In this document: piece by piece, positions 35,469 through 45,384 of the stretch
How positions within the stretch are numbered: the first letter of the stretch is position 1
Layout of the letters: each line of letters starts with the position of its first letter
From: Dipteronia dyeriana
Taxonomy: Eukaryota > Streptophyta > Magnoliopsida > Sapindales > Sapindaceae
Assembly (NCBI GenBank): GCA_032871835.1
Contig: CM065296.1
Coordinates: 16,694,001-16,758,000, forward strand
Length of the DNA: 64,000 bases
Reading direction: 5' to 3'
Notes under the pieces: model-generated
Seen by the model: only the letters and a program-made list of their open reading frames with translations
What the model was told of the DNA's origin: nothing
Database searches by the model: none
Program-made: the position numbers and the translations under genes

Positions 35469-37918
35469 TGTTAGGATTATGCTCAATAGCAAGAGTGTAA
35501 TAATGCATTTGACAATCTCTTCATATTAATAAAGTGGTTTCTAGTTTAACAAATCTTATAGCATTTATAGTTTAATTATTATAATTGTATTAAGTAAATA
35601 ATCATAAGGTCAAAAGACTATAAGAAATGAAGAATTGTTCGCACATCTGGATATGCATGAGGTAGACACAATTATTTTGTTAGTCTTGAATAATATTCAT
35701 AACTTAAGAAAAGGTTGGGCGTCTTTATCTTGTTAAAGTTGTAGATTCTTTTGCTAGGATTTGAGTAGATCAAATGTGTTATGAAGAGTCTAAAATCATC
35801 AAAGTGCTGTGTCTTTGGACAAAAGAATCTAGTGCACTAGGCTCAATGAATAGGTTTACAGTGAAATACTTTATCCAAAACCGTCAGTGGATAAAAAAGT
35901 TTTCACTTAATGACGATCGGAGAGTCTATCTCAATCTTTAGATAAATGATGGACTTATGGTTACAAGTGTTATCATTTGAGCTGTCAGTAAGTATGATTA
36001 TATAGCATAGTCTATTCTCGATGGTTTGGTGGTATACATTTGTTAATCGATAGAGGATTTCATTTATAGATATAGACATCATGACTCCATTTATTAAATG
36101 TGAGTATAATATCATCATATGGATGTTTTGAGGTATTGGATATTAAATCTTAACGTTAAGTTTTCAATAGTTTCTATTGAAACATGCCTTCAAGACAAGT
36201 CAAAATATCCAAGTTTAAAATGTGGTCATATGAGTAAATCTGGTAACTAAGAGAGCTATAGGCAGTATATGAGCTCTTGACGATCACTGGTATTTTTCAT
36301 GAGGATACACTATCTCCGATAAGATTGTCTGAGGTACAAATGAGAAACATTTACTTATTCTATTTTTATTTAATAGTTCAACTTTAGTTCTTTAGTGGAA
36401 TGAGCTAAAATTAATAAATCAAACCCTAATGGAATCATTTGTTGATTGTGATTAGGTTATATCTATTGAAGCCTAAATTTAGATCGTCCGTCAAGATCCC
36501 TAATCCATACAAACTTGCATAGATCACTTGATATATTCTACCAAACTAATTTATGGGTTCATCTAGAATTATTTTTGGATTACGGAATCAAAATGTTTTG
36601 GATTACAGAATCCAAATGTTTTGGAGAGGTGTGGTCATATGTGATCAAGACATATGGTAACTCTTCAAATACCTGGAATGGGCGGCCAAGGATGTGGGAA
36701 TCCTTGGGCAGCTCTAATGGGGTGCGATTAGCATTCCATTAATACATTAAGAATATAATTTGCACATTTTGTTAAATGAGCTGTTAAATTATATTAATGT
36801 TGTAATTTAAGGCATGTGGACTTGTTTCTTTTTTGTAAGAATGAGTCTAGTTCACATGTTGATTTTTTATTAAAGTATAGTGGATTTAATGAAATGGAAA
36901 AACAATATCTTGCCCATGGTATATGCTTGGGTAGCAAGACTAAAATTATTAGCCTAATATATTGTTTTATTTTATTGTTTAATTAAATGGTAGTTAATTA
37001 ATTAATTTATTTATAAATTGATTATTTGGTTAAAAGTCAAAATCTTTTTCTTAGTATGAGAAGGTCTCTTAATGTTATACTATTTTTGGTAGTATGATAA
37101 GTATCAAAGAATTTATTTGATAAGTTGATAAATAAAATGAATTTATTTATCAAGTCAAAGTAGGAAGTGTTTGATATCTATCAAAACTCTATTTGTCGAT
37201 TGGTCAAATTATGAAGTTTTTGATAAAGTTATAATTTAATTTATGTTCAATAACTTATTGTTGGATAATACAGAGATGAGTTGGAATAGGAGTAGAATTC
37301 AAAAGTTGACAGGAGTTTTGGTGAAACGAAAATCCTCTTTGTGTGAGGATTTTTGACACCGATATATGTCCATGAAGAGAATTCGGCCAGTGCTAATGTT
37401 CTGAGAGTTTTTTGATTTGCTTGTTAAAATAAAAAAAAATCCACCAACTCGTAGAAAACTTGTGTCAGAATTCGACCAAGGGAAAAGAAAAAGGTAGCGT
37501 TTTTATTTTCTATAGGGCACTGATAGCTTTTACATCAAAAGGTTTTGTACACAACATCGAATTAGGTTCACGCGAGTTTTTGATCAAAATATTGAGAATT
37601 TACAAGTGACCAAACGTTCTTTACTTTCTCTAGGAGGGTTATTATGAATAAAACATGAAAAAGGTTTTTTGTTTTTTCCATCCTCTGGTACACAATTCAA
37701 TGAAAGGGAGCCCACACTCCTAGGTGATTCACCTTCGTGATTGGATTGGAAGATCTTACTGTTTCAATATTAACGCAACATCAATCGTCACATGAAAAAG
37801 GTTCGATACCTTTTTTATTATATATTAATTAATCAAGGGTTAAGATCCATTCTTTTAAAGAAAATTTTATGAAATATACCAATCAAATGTTTGATTCCAC
37901 CATGCATTCTATCCTACA
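35469..37918 (+). repeat. Complete LTR shared by copies E and F
   Basis: 2.45 kb, starting TGTTAGGATTATGCTCAATA and ending ...TATCCTACA. It follows the pol end and polypurine tract of E and is followed at once by a primer-binding site and leader (F), so it acts as 3' LTR for one and 5' LTR for the other. It carries about 236 bp not found in the B or A LTRs (about 36571-36807), with a 23-bp direct duplication near its start. Confidence 0.9.
36571..36807. repeat. Extra segment in the E/F LTR
   Basis: In other family-1 LTRs CTAGAATTGTATAAGGCATG is continuous. Here about 236 bp separate the two halves, with AATT on each side. The insert begins with two copies of TTTTGGATTAC(G/A)GAATC. No clear terminal inverted repeats were seen. 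Confidence 0.6.
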
Positions 37919-37920
37919 AT

Positions 37921-37933
37921 TGGTATCAGAGTC
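37921..37933 (+). other. Primer-binding site, fragment F
   Basis: TGGTATCAGAGTC, three bases after the LTR end, matches initiator tRNA-Met except for the penultimate base. Confidence 0.88.
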
Positions 37934-38055
37934 TAGTTGTTCCATTGATTAATTAATGTATATATGTGGATTTATTTCTTTTTATTGTAAATATGAATAT
38001 TTTAGAAAGTGATGACACTCAAGGTATTCACATATATAATTACATTGGAATGTAT

Positions 38056-38056
<1 letters not shown>

Positions 38057-38148
<92 letters not shown>
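38057..38148. repeat. Compound (AT)n(GT)n microsatellite
   Basis: About 20 AT units followed by about 26 GT units in the F leader. Copy E has only GGATATATATATGTGG at the same place (near 30430), so this is an expansion of a short native sequence. The overlapping Ile/Tyr- and Cys/Val-rich open frames are artefacts of it. Confidence 0.95.
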
Positions 38149-38149
<1 letters not shown>

Positions 38150-38932
38150 TTTTATAATGTGATTTGTTATTGCTTGATTTTGGCCCTAGAATTTCAATGT
38201 CTTTTTGTTTTGGGATTGTAACAAGAAGAGTGGTCTATCATCGCCATATATTCCTTCTTGGTAGCTGTTAAGTTTTTTTTTATTATTGTAATAAAAAAAG
38301 ATTTATTGTAGTATATTCAAGTTTCAAAGATTCAAAGAATTGAAGAATTGGAAGTAGAAAAAGCAGCAACAGTGTAACCTGAGGCAACAAATGCGCACCA
38401 AGGCAACAAATGCGCATGACCGAGCATGTAGCTACGCTTGTTGCAATGCGGCAGTGCACGGCCTTGCTATGGGCTGGACGAATGCGAGCACCCGTGGTAT
38501 GGCAGCAAAAGAGCTGCGCAAGGGGTAGTTACGCAAGGCATCAGGCGCGCAAGTGCCTTGTCATGAGACCTTTGGATGGACAGCCGCTTGATAACTTGTT
38601 CGCCAAGTTAGGATTAGGGTTTTGTTTTTTCAAAACAAATATAATTTACTTGCTTTTCTAGGATGGACCAAAATTTTGCCTATTTATTTTTCTATAAATA
38701 TTGCAATGTTTGTCATTGTTTGATAACATGTCATATAGAATAGGAGTGACACTCATATATCTCTTTTGGTATGAACAAGCTTTGAATGATATAGGTATCT
38801 AAATTGGCATCTAAATAACTAGTTAAATCATCTTATGGAATTCAATCACATGCCTTAAATAGTTGAGTGGGAGAAGGTGTTTTGGAACACCTATGGCCGT
38901 CAAGTTTCATTAAGCTTTATGTTTCCTGTGAT

Positions 38933-39360
38933 TGTTGGGATTATGCTCGATAGTAAGAGTGTTATAATGTAATTGACAATCTTTTCATATTAATAAAGTG
39001 ATTTCTAGTATAAAAAATCTTATAGAATTTATAGTTTAATTCTTATAATTGTTAAAAGTAAATAATCATAAGGTCAAAAGACTATGAGAAAAGAAGAATT
39101 GTTCATACATCTAGATATGTATGAGGTAGACACAATTATTTAGTTAGTCTTGAATAATATTCACAACTTAAGATAAAAGGTTTGGCACCTTTATCTTGCC
39201 AAAGTTGTAGATTCTTTTGCTAGCATTTGATTGGGATCAAATGTGTTATGATGAGTCTAAAATCTTCAAAGTGAGGTGTCCTTGGGCAAAAAAATCTAGT
39301 GCACTGGGTGCATTGAATAGGATCACAATGAAATACTTTATCTAGAACCGTCAATGGATA
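38933..39360 (+). repeat. Family-1 LTR 5' fragment, plus strand
   Basis: Starts TGTTGGGATTATGCTCGATA and runs about 428 bp, to the TCAATGGATAAAA position. It is then joined head to head with a reversed LTR fragment at 39361-39363 (shared AAA). The first 296 bp pair with 39361-39656. Confidence 0.88.
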
Positions 39361-39656
39361 AAATGCTAGCAAAAGAATCTACAACTTTGACAAGATAAAG
39401 GCGCCCAACCTTTTATCTTAAGTTGTGAATATTATTTAAGGCTAACTATAGAATTGTGTCTAGTTCATACATATCTAGATGTATGAACAATTCTTCTTTT
39501 CTCATAGTCTTTTGTCCTTATGATTATTTACTTTTGACAATTATAATAATTAAATTATAAATGCTATAAGATTTGTTAAGGTAGAAATCACTTTATTAAT
39601 ATGAAAAGATTGTCAAATACAATATTATACTCTTGCTATCGAGCATAATCCTAACA
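39361..39656 (-). repeat. 3' LTR fragment of copy G, minus strand
   Basis: First 296 bp of a family-1 LTR in reverse, from TGTTAGGATTATGC at 39656 to the TTTTGCTAGCATTT position. It follows the polypurine tract and pol end of G, so it is the start of the G 3' LTR. The remaining roughly 2.1 kb is missing. Confidence 0.88.
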
Positions 39657-39670
39657 ATCTCCCACTTGCT

Positions 39671-40200
39671 CTATAGCAAATGTGTCATATCTCTCATCCC
39701 CGTGTTCTCTAGATGCCCATCAAAACTCTTTTATGGAAGAGCCTTTGTAAAGGGATCCGATAGATTTTCTGTTGATGCGATCTTGGTAATCATCACGTCA
39801 CCCCTATGCACAATTTCCCTTAGAAGGTGATACTTTCTTTCAATGTGTTTCCTTCTTCTTATGACTTCTTGGTTCTCTCAAATTAGTCGCTGCTCCACTA
39901 TTGTCACAATAGATAGTGATCAGCTTATTCGCATCAAGAACCACTTATAAGTCAATCAAGATTTGGTGGAGCTAGACAACCTCTTTAGAAGTCTAGCATG
40001 CGGCTACATACTCGGCTTCCGTGGTGGAATCAGCAATACAAGATTGCTTGATACTCCATCATATGACAGCCCCTCCTCCAATAGTAAACACAGATTCTGA
40101 TGTTGATCTCCTGGAGTCAGAATCTGAATGAAAATGAGAATCAGTATACCCAACTGGAATTAAATCTCCTCTAGAGTATACAAGCATATAATCTCTCGTT
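39671..40200 (-). pseudogene. Copy G RNase H, broken
   Basis: On the minus strand the end reads GMRDMTHLL then TAG at 39673-39671, followed by the polypurine tract. Recognisable motifs include the CEAD/AEYVA-type block around 40010, the SIVTIDNSG-type block around 39895 and the ADPFTKALP-type tail around 39745. Small indels and stops break the frame, and no long open stretch remains. Confidence 0.75.
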
Positions 40201-41183
40201 TTCCTTAGATACTTGAAAATATGTCTGACTGCCATTCAGTGATCAGGACCAGGCTTCGATTGAAACCTGCTAACTATGCCCACATCAAAACAAATATCTG
40301 GTATAGTATAGAGCATTGCATACATGAGATTTCTAACTGCCGATGCATATGGAACCTTACTCATGAATTGCTCTCCATGCTCATTCGTAGGAACTTGTTC
40401 CTTAGAAAGTTCAATTCAATGTCTAAAAGGTAACATACCTTTCTTGGAATCTTGCATGGAAAACCTAGACAAGATTTTATCTATGTATGAAGCTTGGGAT
40501 AATGCAATCATTCTATTCTTTCTATCCCTTATGACTTGGATATCAAGAATATAACTTGCTTCTCCTAAGTCCTTCATATTAAATTGTTTTACTAACCATT
40601 CTTTTATTGATGTCAATACACCTACATCGTTTCCGATGAGTAGTATATCATCAACGTAAAGATCTAGGAAAACCAACTTGTCGCATTTAATCCTTTTGTA
40701 TACACAAGGTTCATCAAGGTTTCCAAAACTTTTTACGGCTTGATCGAGCCTTATGTTCTAGGATTTGGATGCTTGTTTCAATCCCTATATGGATATTTAC
40801 AACTTGCATACTCTTTCCTCTTGGCTCTTATCAATGAATCCTTCTGGTTGCATCATATAGATGCTTTCGTCAAGACTTCCATTAAGGAAAACTGTCACGA
40901 CGTCCATTTGCCAAATCTCTTGGTCTAGAGATGTCGCAATGGATAAGAGTATCCTAATTGATTTAAGCATGGCCACATGAGAGAAGGTTTCTTCATAATC
41001 GATACCTTCCATCTGTGTTTAACCTTTAGCTACCAATCTAGCTTTAAAGATTTCCACCTTTCCATCCATTCCTCTTTTCCTCTTGTTTATCCACTTGTTC
41101 CCAATGAGTTTTATCCCTTTAGGCAAGTTTACAAGAGACCAGACTTTGTTTTTGAACATAGATTCAATTTTGGATTGCATTGC
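40201..41183 (-). pseudogene. Copy G reverse transcriptase, broken
   Basis: Pieces 41012-40797 (DYEETFSHVAMLKSIRILLS, IWQMDVVTVFLNGSLDESIY) and 40676-40416 carry the core. The second has LYVDDILLIGNDVG with an intact YVDD box, FNMKDLGEASYILDIQVIRD and LSRFSMQDSKKGMLPFRH. Further C-terminal motifs (GSLMYAML-type) follow to 40201 in another frame. The gene is interrupted at 41183-41188 by solo LTR T and resumes upstream at about 44050. Confidence 0.88.
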
Positions 41184-41188
41184 CTTTC
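41184..41188. repeat. Target-site duplication, left of solo LTR T
   Basis: CTTTC, compared with CTTTT at 44045-44049. The uninterrupted family-1 sequence (as in B) has CTTTTGCCAATGG here, so CTTTT is the original and the left copy has one change. Confidence 0.7.
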
Positions 41189-41389
41189 TGTTAGGTTTGT
41201 GAGTTTTGTGGCATTATTCTGTATCAAAACAACATTTCCTTTGTATTGTTTAGTTGTCTAGGATTCATGATGATTCAAGCTTAAAAGAAGAAATGACAAC
41301 TATTCAAGCAAGTTCAAGACTTCAAAGGGAAAAGTGCTTCATGATTCTACAAAGGTATATTAAGACCTTTCTTTTCTCTTTCAAGACTT

Positions 41390-41570
41390 ATGCACACATA
41401 CACAATTCATACATTTGTGTCCCTGCATCGTTGTACACCATTATAGGCACACACACACAATTCATACATTTGTTTCCCTACATCGTTATGCACCATTATA
41501 TGCACACACATACAGTTCATTCATATGTGTCCCTGCATCGTTGTGCACCATGTATAACACATTCACACAC
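41390..41570 (+). repeat. Tandem repeat in solo LTR T
   Basis: About three imperfect units of about 60 bp containing CACACACA, CAATTCATACATTTGTGTCC and CATCGTTGTGCACCAT. The repetitive peptides in both frames of this segment come from these units. Confidence 0.8.
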
Positions 41571-42022
41571 TTGAAGATGAATGCTCATGCATTGGTATGA
41601 AAATAACATGTTTTGGAAAATGCATGATCGGAGACTATCTCTATGTAGTTTACATTTTAGTGTGGATTATGTTTGTATGTGTATATGTTTGTATAACTTG
41701 GATATTGAACATGATTTTAGTCTTAAAACATTCTTGATTGAGTTTCGGTCATTTAATTTACTCATACTATTGATTTCAAGTTCTGAGTCAAAAGTTATCA
41801 TACTTTCCAGTCATGTTGCGTACATTTTTTTCATCTTTGTATATCTAGTTGAATTCTTATTTTCTGGGTTGAGTATATTTTATTTCCATGTCGTGAGAGA
41901 GTTATGGTTTTTATTCCATAAACATATTCGAATTCCGAGTTCGGAGGCCAAAGAATGGTCGAAGAACGCGAGAGGAGCGAAAGGGAGGTGCACCATGGCC
42001 AAAGGCCATCACATGGTGCAAG

Positions 42023-42093
42023 CCCGAGATGGCGCGTGGCCATCTTGGGCACAAATCCTTGCTGCCCCAAGATGCCCACACGCCATCTTGGGG
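42023..42093. promoter_or_regulatory. GC-rich palindromes upstream of TATA, solo LTR T
   Basis: Two adjacent stem-loops. 42023-42049: 10 of 11 pairs, core AGATGGC/GCCATCT with loop GCGTG. 42065-42093: perfect 10-bp stem CCCCAAGATG/CATCTTGGGG with a 9-base loop. Both share the CCAAGATGGC theme. They lie 50-120 bp upstream of the candidate TATA sequence at 42140. Confidence 0.6.
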
Positions 42094-42139
42094 AAGCATT
42101 CTTAAAGGGGGTATTTTGGTCCTTTCATGCTCTTTTGTT

Positions 42140-42147
42140 CCCTCTCC
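42140..42147 (+). promoter_or_regulatory. Candidate TATA box, solo LTR T
   Basis: CTTTATAC in the context CCCTCTCCTTTATACATC, followed by a CT-rich stretch. Position relative to the palindromes matches that in the C, D and H LTRs. Confidence 0.4.
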
Positions 42148-43194
42148 TTTATACATCTCTTCTCTCTCTCATTTGAATCCTAGGAAGAAGAAAATGTAGT
42201 GCAGAAAATTTCCAGGTTTTTTTCTCTCAACTTTAAATCACCATATCTCTCTCATATCTTATCCGATTGAAGTGATTCAAGTTGGGTAAGTTTTGTATTG
42301 AATTTCTCTATCATCTCCAAGCAACCTTGGAGTCATTTGTTGAAGGTTTCTGGTGGATCGCACCAATTTCGTGACTGTACTCGAAATTGTCAAGGTATTT
42401 GTTTATCTTTTGATTTCCTTGATTCTAATGTTCAAATACCTTGGGTTTTCTTCCTAATTGTGTGTATTTGACTTGAACATTTGTTGATAAGTGATAGATC
42501 ATCAATTAAATGCTAGTTGTGCTTAATTAGAAACTTGATTGTGAGTTAGATTTCAATCAAACCTATGTTTTCACATGATTGTGAGTTGTATTGTGCTAGC
42601 ATCTTATCTAAGACTATTTGTGCTTTGATTGACTTTATTTTCATGATTAATAGTCTTATCATGTGCTAAGAACTCATTTGTTGAATAGATCTAGGATTAG
42701 AACATTTGATTTTATATTTAGAGTCTATTAGAGTTTAATTCACTATTTTGTGAATATATGCTCTAAACGATTGCTAGTGATTTGATTGATCATATCTTGT
42801 GTTTCTATCATTTTTGTGTTAGTACTAAAGTCTTGAATGCATACTTCATGAACATGTTTATTTCAAGCTTTAGTAACATGAATAAAATCTAGGTTTAAAG
42901 TGTGTGTTTGGAAATTTGGCATGCTCTAGATTTTTATTCATGCATAAGATCTAGACAATCTTGTTTTATGAACTTTATTGTCTATGTCTAGATCTTCATG
43001 GAGTGTACCTAATCCATACATTTCATATGCTCATGCATCATCTTGTGTGGTGTCATTTTGGTATTATAAACTAGAAAATATACTTTGTGTGCTCAGTGAT
43101 TAATTCTAGTTTCCATAGAATTTGTTGATCAACTTATTCTATGTTGCGTGCTTGTTTACGTTTTGCAGTCATGATCACCTAGATGCCTTATGAG

Positions 43195-43450
43195 AAGGAA
43201 GTCTTGACAATAAGTGTGAGACCTATGGTGTTGAGCATGGAAGTCTTGACAAGAGGTGGGAGACCTCAGATTTTCAAGCAAGGAAGTCTCAACTAGAGTC
43301 GGGAGGACTCGGATAGTTGAGCAAGAAGTCTTGCCTAGGGTCGTAAGGATCCGGAAGGGTGAGCAAGGAAGTCTTGCCTAGGGTCGTGAGGATCCGGAAG
43401 GGTGAGCGAGGAAGTCTTGACAAGAGGTGTGAGGCCTCGATTTGTTGAGC
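43195..43450 (+). repeat. Tandem GAAGTCTTG repeat in solo LTR T
   Basis: Five to six degenerate units of about 45 bp (core GAGCAAGGAAGTCTTG, then CTAGGGTCGTGAGGATCCGG or ACAAGAGGTGTGAG). Two adjacent units, around 43331-43405, are almost identical. The H LTR has a related phrase (GGGAAGTCTTGCAACC) near 62172. Confidence 0.85.
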
Positions 43451-44044
43451 AAGAGGACGACATCTTCATGAACAGGATAGGAGGGTAGTTTTTAGGTGAA
43501 GGGGTCACTTGAGAGATTGTATTTTTCTTATCTACTAGTGGATTTTGTTTGCCGGTGGTTGCTAACCCGTGGATGTTTCCTCTTCGGAAGTTTACCAGGT
43601 TATATCTTGTGTTAACTTTTCTCTATCCCTATCTCTTTTATATTGGTAATTGTTATTTGAATAATGTGGATAGAACTTTATATGTAAGTTGACTTCCTCA
43701 CACAATATTGTTTGTATATGTTAGATAACTTTGTATCTTGTGATATTCCATTCAAGTTGTAAAGTACCACACTGTAATTCTCTAAGTACAACTTATGGAA
43801 TTTTGTTCTACATTGAATATATTTGTTCATAAGAAACATTGATTCTTGTTGTGTGTTTTATAGAATAAGAGTGGAGATTTGAGCATACATAAATACATTG
43901 TTTTCTCATAACAATCATTTTGAATGTTAATTTGTATGGTTATCAAGGTTTTGTCACTAGTCTAGAAAGATTTGTCAAAAGTGAGAGACAACCTATTCAC
44001 CCCCCCTCTAGGTTGTTTAGTATAACCTTGTACATATTATTTCA

Positions 44045-44049
44045 CTTTT
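44045..44049. repeat. Target-site duplication, right of solo LTR T
   Basis: CTTTT, immediately after the LTR end TTTCA and before the resumed G pol sequence GTCAATGG. Confidence 0.7.
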
Positions 44050-44589
44050 GTCAATGGTGACAATCAATATATTCCATTGCTTCTTTACAGGTATATGGGT
44101 CATCGTCGTCCGGAAGATTCTCTACAGATTCTCCTAGACCGATGTATCTCTTGGGTTGTCTAACAACCCTCCCACTACGATGAGGTATTGTAGATTGTTG
44201 ATCTTGTGTTGGTATGGAACTTACAATTAGGCTTGGTTGTGAAACCTTTTGTGGAACTGTATCTCCTAAAAGCTTATTCAGGATAATTCTACTTTTAAGA
44301 TCTGAAGGACTATAAAAATAATATCCTTTTGTACCTTTTGGATACCCTACAAATATGCATGTTTCTGAACGGGACTCCATCTTTTCTGTCTTTTTTTTTA
44401 ACATGTGCGCAGGACATCCAAATATACTTAAGTGTTGTAAACTAGGCTTTCGGCCGATCCACAACTCTTACGGTGTTTTAGGAACCGACTTAGGTTGTAC
44501 ATCGTTTAGAATATACATTGCGGTTTGTAAAGCATATCCCTAAAAAGAATTAGGAAGCGTTGAATAACTCAACATAGACCTAACCATAT
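44050..44589 (-). pseudogene. Copy G integrase C-terminus and linker
   Basis: Open from 44464 to 44051: MWIGRKPSLQHLSIFGCPAH, CIFVGYPKGTKGYYFYSPSD, LKSRIILNKLLGDTVPQKVS, PTQDQQSTIPHRSGRVVRQP and the RT lead-in YTCKEAMEYIDCHH. Compared with B the ALKVFVSTNAKF segment is missing (in-frame deletion after SDLK). A stop and frame change near 44470 separate it from the integrase core. It joins RT across solo LTR T. Confidence 0.88.
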
Positions 44590-45384
44590 CTAAAAGAGTT
44601 CTATTTCTCCTTTCTGCCACCCCATTTTGTTGAGGTGTGGCTGGTGCAGAAAACTGAGAAATTCTCCACCATGATCAGACCTCAAGATTTTTATGCGTTT
44701 CTCAAGCTGATTTTCCACTTTAGCTTTAAATGCTTTGAACATGTCAAAAGCATCTGGCTTATGTCTCATGAGATAAACATAGCCAAATCTTGAGTGATCA
44801 TCCATGAAAGTGATGAAGTACTCATATCCACCTCCAGCTTGAATGCTCATAGGTCCACACACATCAATGTGTATCAAACCTAAACATTCAATAGCTCTTG
44901 TGCCTTTGGTCGTAAACGACCTCTTGGTCATTTTACCTTCCAAACAAGATTCACAAGTTGGTAGATCATCAACCTTTAAGTCAATTAGAGGTCCGTCACT
45001 TACCAATCTTTTAATCCTATTACGGTTAATATGACATAGGCGCAAATGGCGTAGGTAAGTTTCTTCTTTTGATAATTTTACTCTTTTATGATTAGGTTCC
45101 GTTGATTTCGTGTCTAAAAAGTGAGAGATATTTCTTGGCAAGTAGAATAAATCGTTTTCTAATGTACCTTTACAAAAAAATTTGTTATTCTTACTAATAA
45201 TAAAACCTATATTAAAAGTAACCGAATATCCAAATTTGTTTAGATAAGATACCGAAATTAAATTCCTCTTGAATTGTGGTACGTAATAAACATTTATTAA
45301 AAATAAATGCCTATAAGAATTTAAATTGATTATAATATCTCCCACTACACTAGTAGACACCAACGCTCCATTGCCGAAATGCAA
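44590..45384 (-). pseudogene. Copy G GAG-pre-integrase and integrase core
   Basis: One open stretch of 264 codons: YVPQFKRNLISVSYLNKFGY, zinc motif RHLRLCHINRNRIKRL...CESC, LIHIDVCGPM with the first Asp, TFMDDHSRFGYVYLMRHKPD with the second, and LRSDHGGEFLS with the Glu. A small deletion after GGEFLS removes the [10 protein letters not shown] segment, and the PQQNG region frameshifts as in A. Catalytic D, D and E are present. Confidence 0.9.

Larger units (their letters stand above)
29921..37918 (+). mobile_element. Ty1/copia family 1, copy E
   Basis: Truncated 5' LTR, leader without a primer-binding site, gag-pol remnants (31650-35454), a good polypurine tract (GCAAGTGGGAGAT) and a complete 3' LTR (35469-37918). 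It is the only family-1 copy here that still has the zinc knuckle to protease interval, though both motifs are damaged. The right LTR also serves as the 5' LTR of the leader fragment F. Confidence 0.9.
37919..38932 (+). mobile_element. Family-1 leader fragment F
   Basis: Primer-binding site plus about 1.0 kb of leader, then directly a new LTR start at 38933. No gag. The leader stops at the TTTATGTTTCCTGTGAT position, shortly before gag in other copies. It gives the arrangement LTR-internal-LTR-leader-LTR. Confidence 0.85.
38933..39656. repeat. Inverted repeat of two LTR starts
   Basis: Arms 38933-39228 and 39361-39656, each 296 bp, separated by about 132 bp of LTR sequence. The arms come from two different elements (F side and G) and differ at scattered positions. 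A transcript through it could fold into a long hairpin. Confidence 0.85.
41189..44044 (+). mobile_element. Solo LTR T, 2.86 kb, inside copy G
   Basis: TGTTAGGTTTGTGAG...TATTATTTCA, flanked by a 5-bp duplication and splitting G pol cleanly. There is no primer-binding site, polypurine tract or coding domain inside, so it is a solo LTR. The 3' part has the ATTCACCCCCCCTCTAG signature also seen near the ends of the C, D and H LTRs, suggesting a SIRE-like family with a larger LTR. Orientation is assumed from that signature and from the TATA-like sequence at 42140. The frames at 41254-42176 on both strands are not genes that I recognise. Confidence 0.8.

Noticed and set aside
37966..38221. Ile/Tyr and Cys/Val repeat peptides
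   Set aside because: Pure translation of the (AT)n(GT)n microsatellite.
41254..42176. Several overlapping open frames, one of 174 codons with hydrophobic segments
   Set aside because: They lie inside solo LTR T, on both strands and in several frames, with tandem repeats, and show no known domain.
43195..43450. CRISPR-like array
   Set aside because: Units are contiguous and degenerate with no uniform spacers, in a plant LTR.
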